Source: Nemertoderma westbladi
Taxonomy: Eukaryota > Xenacoelomorpha > Nemertodermatida > Nemertodermatidae
Length of the DNA stretch: 64,000 nucleotides
Direction of reading: 5' to 3'
NCBI GenBank assembly: GCA_032718475.1
Contig: JAUCBJ010009127.1
Location: 30,904 to 94,903 of the forward strand
Below are positions 56,297 through 64,000 of this stretch, piece by piece. A model generated the notes under the pieces. That model did not search any database and was not told where the DNA came from. It saw only the letters and a list, made by a program, of their open reading frames with translations. The position numbers were made by a program, and so were the translations under genes. How positions within the stretch are numbered: the stretch's first letter is position 1; every line of letters starts with the position of its first letter.

Positions 56297-57189
56297 ATGG
56301 TGGACCAGAAGGGCCAATTTGTTTTTTTTATTTTCATAGAATTAAAAAAAAAAAACGAATAAACGAATTTGCCGTTCAAATTCGTCTTTTCGTTTTTATT
56401 TTTTACAATTCCCTGAATAAAAAAAAAACGAATAAACGAATTGGAAAAAAATAAACAAAAAACAAAATGTTTGGTAAAAATTTGTTTAATTCGTTTATTT
56501 TTTTCTAACCTGGAAAAAAATAAACCAAAAACCAATTCTTAATAGTCGCTATTTTGATTAGACGTGATATTGACTCTCTCTGTTTGTCCGGTAGTACAGT
56601 ATGTCTGATCATGATCAAGCGGATATTACACTTGATGAACTTATTATTTACTATTTTAATTTGCGGATTTCTGCGAGGGAAACCCAAGTAATATTATCTC
56701 GAACGCATAATATTTCGATATCTGAAAGAACGGTGAAACGATAACGTCAAAAACTACAGTTAAAGTCAAAGTTAAAGTCAGTTTAGTGTTGAAACGCATG
56801 TGAATGGTTGTAGTGTTGATTGTGCGAACTTTGGAAAGGTGTAATTCAAACTAGGTAGTACTACAATAATACACCCCGGGTCCGGTAATTAAACTAATTA
56901 AACTCTTTATTAATTAAACTCTTAAATTTATAAACTCATTCATGTCATGCATTACTTTATATGAAGTGGGTGTCTTTATGCGATTGTTGAGAATGCTTTA
57001 TGATACGGGTGATAACGCGTAGCCCACAACTAAGTAATCCCAGTGCCCAAGTGGATACAGCGCCTGAAATAAATACTAAAAGTAAAATAAATAAACGAAA
57101 AAACGAATTTGAAGGGCCAATTAATATATTAGTTTTTTTTTTAATTCTGTGAAATTAAAAAAAACGAATTGGCTCTTCTGGTCCACCAT
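56297..57189. mobile_element. 893-bp DNA transposon remnant with 23-bp inverted ends and 8-bp target duplication
   Basis: The left end starts atggtggaccagaagggcc and the right end is its reverse complement with one mismatch over 23 bp (56,297-56,319 and 57,167-57,189). Directly outside both ends is agatatgt (56,289-56,296 and 57,190-57,197), an 8-bp target duplication. Just inside, both ends have A/T-homopolymer-rich DNA with repeated acgaataaacgaatt motifs. A short ORF with a helix-turn-helix-like sequence (56,601-56,744) looks like the start of a transposase, so this appears to be an internally deleted copy. The superfamily is not assigned: 8-bp duplications occur in hAT, P and others, but the ends are not typical of hAT. 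Confidence 0.85.
56601..56744 (+). pseudogene. Truncated transposase N-terminus (47 codons)
   Basis: An ATG-started frame inside the 893-bp element encodes 47 residues and ends at TAA (56,742-56,744). The sequence has the pattern of a DNA-binding helix-turn-helix: a hydrophobic helix (DELIIYYFNLRISARETQ) and then HNISISERTVKR. This resembles the N-terminal region of transposases with an integrase-like core, where a similar ISxRTLKR motif is common. No catalytic domain follows. I infer a leftover of the autonomous parent; the family is uncertain. Confidence 0.45.
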
Positions 57190-57197
57190 AGATATGT

Positions 57198-57611
57198 GAG
57201 ATTGTCAATGTAACTTTCTTCTGCCTACGTCTACGCTACAATGCAATGTATAAGTACATTAATGCATATACTAGCGACATACAGTGCTAGTCGGTCTTTG
57301 GGGAGTTAGATAGCACCATTGCATGACTTTTTATTTAAATTTTAATATATAATATGAAGTATTAAGTAATTTATCATAGTAAGTAAAATAATTCCATTCA
57401 TTTATACTATGATGGATATTGCATAAACATTATACCTTATAATAATTTTATATTTTATATTTTCGTTACTTATAATATTAACGATAAATGTTACATGGCG
57501 GCGAGCCATAAGCTTAAACCAACCCCCTGGACTGCGTTCCCCAAATATCAACAGTCCTTTACCCAGTGTGATTGTTTCCTTTGGAATTAAAGGGAATATT
57601 ATATAGCGGCT
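57198..57611. other. Upstream region and presumed 5' UTR of the stomatin-like gene
   Basis: AT-rich DNA directly upstream of exon 1. No TATA box or initiator at a convincing place was seen. An in-frame TAA at 57,588-57,590 closes the exon 1 frame upstream of the chosen ATG. Confidence 0.4.
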
Positions 57612-57696
57612 ATGGAATATAGCAATAATTACCAGCACCCCGAAGGAGAACAAGAGGACCCGAGAAAAGAGCAAATGGGCTATAATCAGAATTCAG
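57612..57696 (+). CDS. Stomatin-like gene, exon 1 (N-terminal coding exon)
   Basis: The exon starts at ATG 57,612 (G at -3 and +4, in-frame stop 24 bp upstream) and encodes 28 hydrophilic residues starting MEYSNNYQHPEGEQEDPRKE plus one base of the next codon. It ends at a good donor (TCAG|GTAGGT). The phase 1 end fits the phase 1 start of the stomatin exon at 61,607, where the split codon becomes Gly. The N-termini of stomatin/MEC-2 proteins are short, polar and cytosolic, which agrees. The match to family N-termini is weak because this region is variable. The link to exon 2 therefore rests on phase, strand, order and lack of an alternative. Confidence 0.6.
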
Positions 57697-60600
57697 GTAG
57701 GTCAGCCCCTAAGGTGTAAGAATGGTTGTGCATCTAAGTGCAGCTAATATACATGGAACCAACATAATTAGAGCACCCAAGATCTTTATCTTGGAGTCTC
57801 TTGGGTACTCATCTTCTAGGCCAACTGTATGAAATTAATTTCTAACTTTTTAGATCGTTACCACTAAGTTTCATTTGATACAATAAATACCAAATGTCTA
57901 AAGAGCCCCGATAAAGAATACGCCCGCAAGCACCCATAACACAATTAATTATCTACAGTATTATTTTAGGAAAGTACAGGTCAGGGGTTCAAATCTTATC
58001 TGGTGCCTAATTTTTTTTTATCAACTAATAAGATACACCATATATATTACTCGAACTAGATTGCTGTTTCAGTCAGTGGAATTTCAGTACACGAATTTAA
58101 TCAGGGGCCAACAACAAGGGTCTTACTAGGAGCGCAGGAGGCTGCTAATAAAATATAAATCTCCCAAGTGTGACCCGCTCGCTCGTTAGATTCGACCCCA
58201 TTATATTTCGATAGAAATAACCCCAATTAAGAAATTAAAACAAAAAAAATAAAGTTTTTCAACCTGATATCTTGACTCTACTAAACCGCACATGTTATTC
58301 GTTTGTAGACACAATCGAAGGAACGAAAGAGCCTAGTGGGAGCTGCAAATACCGCGAGTTACAAAATTTTAACGTACAAACTGTTAACGAACACCATTGC
58401 CATTGTATGCAGTTCTTACTGCAACTGTACCTTCGAAAAACTCTATGTATTCAAGTTTTTATGCAAACATAGATAAGCTACTGTTACAGCTTACAGGGCA
58501 ATGCGTCTGGGACAGTATAATCTACAATGAGTGGAATACATCTAGTGCAGCTGCAAGCACAGGCACAAGGGAAAAAAATTGAGTGTGTGAAGTTCAAGAT
58601 CCTACTTGAGGCTTTTAAAGTAGTTGCAGAACACAGTAGAATTCACACTATCTGACTGGGAAGAGGTTAGTTCTGCTACTAAGTAAAGGCTAAGCCGATG
58701 CGAATGAGTAAGCATAGGAATGCATTGGGGACTACTGTTACTGTTAGCACAGTGTGCTAGGTGGTCCCTATAGTTATGTTGTTTGGAGTAGGAAATTATC
58801 ATGGGATTTTAAATAAACAAAACAATAACTATTGATATGATCTTGGTCAACTTTATTACTATAAGTATAGTAAGCCATGAAATATCGTCAGTTATATTAG
58901 GTAATAGTAATTCAGTCGTCATACCATGGCCATACCTTCATACCTTGTAAATGTGCCCCCCCCCCCCCCCCCCCCTCCCCCCACTTGTTAGAGTTAGACA
59001 GCACCAGAAAGGGGCGCCCAAGATGAACGTGAAAAGGTTCGTGAAAACGTTCACAACCATATCATGTCACACACCAGCGAGCCGAGTACACTCACTACAT
59101 AAAGGCTTTACCGGTTTCCGCAAGCTTTTTTAATATAATTGCACGACACCCGAAAATTAAAATGTATTATTTATTATTATTATTTAATATTATTTACTGT
59201 GGGGAGGTCACAGTTAAATACGATAAGACCTGCCATTACCATACAATGATTCTACAGTAGTACCAGAGCCGGATTCATACACTGATACGGTTGGGTGTAT
59301 TCTTCGCCCGCGACCAATCTTCGCCCGTATCCAAGCTTTGCCCGGGGAAAACCTTAGTTACTTAGTAACCCATTTAGTTACCAATTGAGTGAAAGGAGCA
59401 GGTTACAAAGACAGCTTTTTCTAACAGAAACAATACCCGATGTTGTTACCAATTGAGGGAAAGGAGCAGATTACATAGACGGCCTTTTCTAACCATAACA
59501 ATAATTGTTTAGTGGGCGAAGGTTGCTCGCGGGCGAAGGTTTCCTCCGGGCGATATTTGCTCATTTTGAGGGCGAAGATTGCTCCGGGCGAAGTTTTCTT
59601 CGTACCCACTGATACAGACAGTGTTAGGCCAGGAAGTAGTCAATGCCCTTCAACCATGCAGGGACATTTTATTAATCATTAAAGCTTATTGTTGAACGCT
59701 ATTTGAATCCAAACAATATGTCGAATAAAGTGTTATTATAAACGCCAATAACGCGTTTCAGCCATTCACGGCCATGTCATATTGTTCCGCAGTAAAAGAG
59801 AACCCGCAGTGCAAATCCGCAACTGTTAAAGATTACAGGTACTAATTAATTAATGAAATATTATTAAAATGTCATGTTCAATGAGAAATATTATGAAGAA
59901 TATATTAAACTATTGTTAACGCTATGCCTCATATTGGGTATCGCGAAAACGGCCTTTTTAGAAATGCGCGATATTCTGAGGAAACAACCTGGCAATAATA
60001 ATTACTAATTAATTACGAAATGTTTAACAATAGGATGTCCATCAATAGGACATGGTTATTCATTCAAATGACAGTTTTTTGTTGAGTTTCGACGAAATGA
60101 GATGCGTTTTACAAATAATGTAGTTTCTCTTAGTTGACGGAGCAGTTGTGTGTTTATTGTGCGTTTTATGCTACAGGGATGTCACGTTTTCTGGCTTTTA
60201 GCCTTTCCGCGCCCGCTGTGCAACGGCCATTAAGCGGGCCCGGTCGACGGCCTTTTAACTGAGACGTGGAAGGCAGCAATTACGGAACTGGTACACCGAT
60301 TACGGGCGTAACGCCTACACTTATTCGCTTTCTGGACCCCATAAAGAGGCGCTCTCTTAATCATACTGGAATACACGAAAACGCCATTTAATGATGTTTT
60401 GCGATTCTCTGGTTCCATAAAGAACTATTTTATACAAGGAGAGATGGTTTATCATTAGTTACGGAGTTGTATATATATATATATATTAATATCGTGGGTT
60501 TCTTTTATTCGATATATTGAGCACTTTAAAATTTAATTAACATACACACCGAATATGAAAGTAATTATGGCATTATGAATTCCATTATACCGCGTTGGCA

Positions 60601-61606
60601 GTATTTGGTTAGGATTAGCATAGTAGTAAACAAATAGGATTAGCACAGTAAACAAAAATAAATATAGTATCTTGAAAGTATTCATTGCCAATAATAAATT
60701 TTATAAGTTCGCAGAAAACGAACAATCATTATGCTTTAATTATTTTTTATATGTGTAAACAAATTTATATAATGCAAATTCATAAAGGCATACCAAAGCG
60801 ACATGCATCCTTCCTTCAACCACTCCTGTAAGAGAACGCCCCGCCCCATCACCTCACCCCTACAGTATTATCCTGCAAATAGAGTATTTGTTCTGGCCTT
60901 TCCTTAATTAGTATCCGCCAAACTTCAAACAACAACAGCCTTAGATACTTCACTTATAATAATTATTATTTTCTTACGAACTCTACACTTTCCTTGGGAG
61001 AGGCGTTTTCCATTATATCTTCCCTTTAGGAGTGTCAGCGCTACCTTTAGAGAATACACTCCATGATCCTATAATTAGGTCCTCTAATACACAAACTTTA
61101 CCTTCAAAAAGTGACATATTTCTTTAAGAAGTAGTTGTAGCGAATATTAAAATATTTGTTATGAATAATTTATTAAAAGGCCGACAAAGATTCTCAGTAG
61201 CATTTACTCTGATCTTTGATATGAATGCCCAAAGAGGTGTGAATGTTTACAAATTTTCAGTTGTCTATCGTTTCCTTTCCTACCTTTGCAATTTGTTTCA
61301 GTTTTATGCTGATGCGAACATATTCGATCAATAATGTAATTTTTTTTAAATTTAAATTTTATTTAACCCACGAACGAGGTTTGTTGCAAAAGCTCAACTA
61401 CAGTAGACTCAGTGTAACTAACTAACTGCAGTCTTAGTCTTTTGATGAAACCTTAAGCGATGTTCGCAAATACTTTCTTATGATTAAAAGCATATCAATT
61501 ACAACATACTCAAAGACAATTTAATACCTAATTAAGGAAGTAATGGAACACCTAATTATTAGATTATTATTATAATAATACGCCGCGATCTAATTATTGA
61601 TTTCAG
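57697..61606 (+). other. Intron 1 of the stomatin-like gene (3,910 bp)
   Basis: Runs from GTAGGT at 57,697 to TTTCAG at 61,606. It contains a 318-bp MITE (59,289-59,606), a C20-T-C6 tract (58,956-58,982) and a short TA repeat at about 60,470-60,486. A locally GC-richer stretch at about 60,180-60,360 has no recognised content. No other coding exon was seen between exons 1 and 2, and small ORFs on either strand have no motifs. Confidence 0.55.
59289..59606. mobile_element. 318-bp MITE with imperfect inverted ends and 9-bp target duplication (MULE-like)
   Basis: Both ends carry related inverted sequence built on cttcgcccg and aatcttcgccc motifs (left 59,289-59,340, right about 59,520-59,606). 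The flanks carry cactgatac at 59,280-59,288 and 59,607-59,615, a perfect 9-bp target duplication. Element ends begin GGT. Internally a 68-bp period is duplicated (ttaccaattgag at 59,378 and 59,446). There is no ORF. A 9-bp duplication with long degenerate inverted ends fits a Mutator-like non-autonomous element; 8 bp is also possible if the first c is fortuitous. Confidence 0.75.
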
Positions 61607-61786
61607 GGGACGGAGAAGAGGAACCACGGGGATTCTGTCATTATGCGTTGCTTTCAGTTAGTATACTTATAATCATTGTGACTCTGCCTATCGCCATATT
61701 CTTCTGTCTACGGATCGTGCAAGAATACGAGAGGGCGGTTATATTTCGGTTGGGGAAACTCGTTTCCAAAGGTGCCAGAGGTCCAG
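61607..61786 (+). CDS. Stomatin/MEC-2-like (band 7) gene, exon 2
   Basis: This 180-bp exon lies between an acceptor (tgatttcag|gg) and a donor (CCAG|GTTAGT), phase 1 at both ends. It encodes an acidic stretch, then the hydrophobic membrane hairpin of stomatins (YALLSVSILIIIVTLPIAIF, with the conserved central Pro). The hallmark VQEYERAVIFRLGKL and ARGPG at the start of the SPFH/band 7 domain follow. Stomatins are monotopic membrane scaffold proteins that bind cholesterol and regulate ion channels; MEC-2 acts in mechanosensation. The family continues with IFFxLPC right after this Gly, so the remaining exons should lie beyond position 64,000. The donor sequence is unusual in being the first unit of a minisatellite. 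Confidence 0.88.
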
Positions 61787-63125
61787 GTTAGTGTGGGAAG
61801 ACGTCGGTTGTCTAGGTTAGTGTGGGAAGACGTCGGTTGTCTAGGTTAGTGGGGGAAGACGTCGGTTGTCTAGGTTAGTGTGGAAGACGTCGGTTGTCTA
61901 GGTTAGTGTGGGAAGGTTAGTGTGAGAAGACGTCGGTTGTCTAGGTTAGTGTGGAAAACGTCGGTTGTCTAGGTTAGTGTGGGGAGGTTAGTGTGAGAAG
62001 TCGTCGGTTGTCTAGGTTAGTGTGGAAAACGTCGGTTGTCTAGGTTAGTGTGGGAAGGTTAGTGTGAGAAGACGTCGGTTGTCTAGGTTAGTGTGGAAAA
62101 CGTCGGTTGTCTAGGTTAGTGTGGAAAACGTCGGTTGTCTAGGTTAGTGTGGGAAGGTTAGTGTGGGAAGACGTCGGTTGTCTAGGTTAGTGTGGAAAAC
62201 GTCGGTTGTCTAGGTTAGTGTGGGAAGGTTAGTGTGAGAAGACGTCGGTTGTCTAGGTTAGTGTGGAAAACGTCGGTTGTCTAGGTTAGTGTGGAAAACG
62301 TCGGTTGTCTAGGTTAGTGTGGGAAGGTTAGTGTGGGAAGACGTCGGTTGTCTAGGTTAGTGTGGAAAACGTCGGTTGTCTAGGTTGGTGTAGGAAGACG
62401 TCGGTTGTCTAGGTTAGTGTGGAAAACGTCGGTTGTCTAGGTTGGTGTAGGAAGACGTCGGTTGTCTAGGTTAGTGTGGAAAACGTCGGTTGTCTAGGTT
62501 AGTGTGGAAAACGTCGGTTGTCTAGGTTAGTGTGGGAAGGTTAGTGTGGGAAGACGTCGGTTGTCTAGGTTAGTGTGGAAAACGTCGGTTGTCTAGGTTG
62601 GTGTAGGAAGACGTCGGTTGTCTAGGTTAGTGTGGAAAACGTCGGTTGTCTAGGTTAGTGTGGGAAGGTTAGTGTGAGAAGACGTCGGTTGTCTAGGTTA
62701 GTGTGGAAAACGTCGGTTGTCTAGGTTAGTGTGGAAAACGTCGGTTGTCTAGGTTAGTGTGGGAAGGTTAGTGTGGGAAGACGTCGGTTGTCTAGGTTAG
62801 TGTGGAAAACGTCGGTTGTCTAGGTTAGTGTGGGAAGGTTAGTGTGGGAAGACGTCGGTTGTCTAGGTTAGTGTGGAAAACGTCGGTTGTCTAGGTTAGT
62901 GTGGGAAGGTTAGTGTGAGAAGACGTCGGTTGTCTAGGTTAGTGTGGAAAACGTCGGTTGTCTAGGTTAGTGTGGAAAACGTCGGTTGTCTAGGTTAGTG
63001 TGGGAAGGTTAGTGTGGGAAGACGTCGGTTGTCTAGGTTAGTGTGGAAAACGTCGGTTGTCTAGGTTGGTGTAGGAAGACGTCGGTTGTCTAGGTTAGTG
63101 TGGAAAACGTCGCTTGTCTAGGTTA
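61787..63125 (+). repeat. Minisatellite of splice-donor-bearing units at the start of intron 2
   Basis: About 1.34 kb of tandem units of 28-29 bp (gttagtgtggaaaacgtcgg + ttgtctag; a gacgtcgg variant) mixed with 14-bp units (gttagtgtgggaag). The first unit begins exactly at the exon 2 donor GT, and every unit begins GTTAGT or GTTGGT after AG. I count about 53 such AG|GT sites. Units are arranged in recurring blocks of 14 + 29 + 28 (+ 28). The last unit is degenerate (gcttgtctaggttaaag). Confidence 0.95.
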
Positions 63126-64000
63126 AAGTAGAAAAGGTAATTTATGGTATTTGAGACACAGATAGGAGAAGGGGGGGGGGGGGTATTGAAGATATCAAAA
63201 TTGAACTAAACAGGGTAAAAATCTAAAAAACAGCTGATTTCGAGCTAAAATTTACTCTCGTTTATTGTTTTGGTGTTAGAATAACTCGCTACAATGACCT
63301 GCTCCTTATCCTGAATGGATAATTAATGTAATTATATCCGCGGAGATGCCGAGATGGGATTTGGGTTGCACCAGGAGTTCTCCTGACTCTTGAGACATAA
63401 AACCTCGATTTTAAATTCACAATGGCCGCAAGCAGTTCTTCATCGTCTCCTAGCCAGGTAGGCAATAAGGCCGATATCAGACGTCTGCTATTCATGTGAT
63501 TAATTACAATTGACTCTGTAGCCTGGCCAGTAAATCCCTAACTGCGCGATTATGGCCAAGGGAATCGGTCGATATTTCCCGAACGTCCGAAATATTTGCA
63601 TATTTTATTTCCGTTACTGCGGCAGAGCCATGCGCTATCATGCAGAAGATAATATGATGACAATAATAGTGATTCCTTTATTGGGGAAACCGAACCGGGG
63701 GACTCAAACTAATCAACAAGCGTGGCAGGTTATCGATCCTATTGGCAAACAGAACCGACGAAAAGGTAAGCGCTGCCCACTCGGAAGTCAACTGCCCCCT
63801 GCCTGGTTAACAAATAGCGACGACTGATCCTTTAGTCATCGGTACACAAAACCTCGTATCTAATTGAAATGTCCCCATAACGTTTTAATGCGGACAACAT
63901 GTGTGGCTCTACATCCCACGCTGGGGCTAAATCCCTTTAATCCCCACCATTGACTTAAGCTGGGGATTGCCGCTTTTTAACAAAAATCCTGAAATTATCT
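63126..64000 (+). other. Rest of intron 2, to the end of the window
   Basis: Contains a G13 tract at 63,171-63,183 and no recognisable exon of the stomatin-like gene. The open frames at 63,289-63,495 (minus) and 63,552-63,827 (plus) have no motifs and are not called. Confidence 0.45.

Noticed and set aside
57985-58015. A tRNA-like B box (gggttcaaatc) followed by ggtgcc
   Set aside because: No A box or cloverleaf upstream and the T-stem pairs poorly. A SINE fragment cannot be excluded but is not supported.
58956-58982. C20-T-C6 tract and the G13 tract at 63,171
   Set aside because: Simple homopolymer runs; possible assembly-sensitive sites, but nothing else supports a function.
63552-63827. 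A 91-codon plus-strand frame as stomatin exon 3
   Set aside because: It lacks the expected continuation of the band 7 domain (IFFxLPC-type) and has no matching acceptor and phase.

Overview
This is a stretch of an animal nuclear genome, most likely an invertebrate. Three things point there: an almost complete BEL/Pao LTR retrotransposon (a superfamily known only from metazoans), the first two coding exons of a stomatin/MEC-2-type gene with normal GT-AG introns, and AT-rich non-coding DNA full of transposon relics. Nothing bacterial is present.

Layout. (1) Positions 1-24,675 and 43,407-about 55,057 are one very large tandem array, at least 36 kb and roughly 800 copies of a 45-bp unit, running off the left edge of the window. 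The 45-bp unit is 15 codons with no stop in any forward frame in most variants, so the array gives open frames of up to 3,089 codons that I do not regard as genes. The array has higher-order repeats, for example two tandem 1,948-bp copies at 47,955-51,855. (2) The array is split by an 18,731-bp BEL/Pao element on the minus strand (24,676-43,406). It has 1,178-bp LTRs differing at three sites and a perfect 5-bp target duplication (cttca), so it inserted recently. It carries gag, protease, reverse transcriptase, RNase H and integrase. It also carries a separate 1,417-codon ORF downstream of pol that I do not recognise; it has no envelope features but has a triple Cys/His knuckle array. (3) At the right edge of the array (54,916-55,203, minus strand) is a fragment resembling the endonuclease-RT linker of a non-LTR retrotransposon. 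Its coding sequence passes in frame into the 45-bp repeat, so the array probably arose by expansion of 15 codons of that element. (4) 55,204-57,611 is non-coding DNA holding an 893-bp DNA transposon remnant with 23-bp inverted ends and an 8-bp target duplication. (5) 57,612 to the end of the window is the 5' part of a stomatin-like gene on the plus strand: exon 1 (57,612-57,696), a 3.9-kb intron with a 318-bp MITE, exon 2 (61,607-61,786), then an intron whose first 1.3 kb is a minisatellite that copies the exon 2 splice donor about 50 times.

The main points of interest are the extra BEL ORF, the visible origin of the giant minisatellite, and the splice-donor minisatellite. All coordinates and counts were read by eye; no alignment or database search was run.
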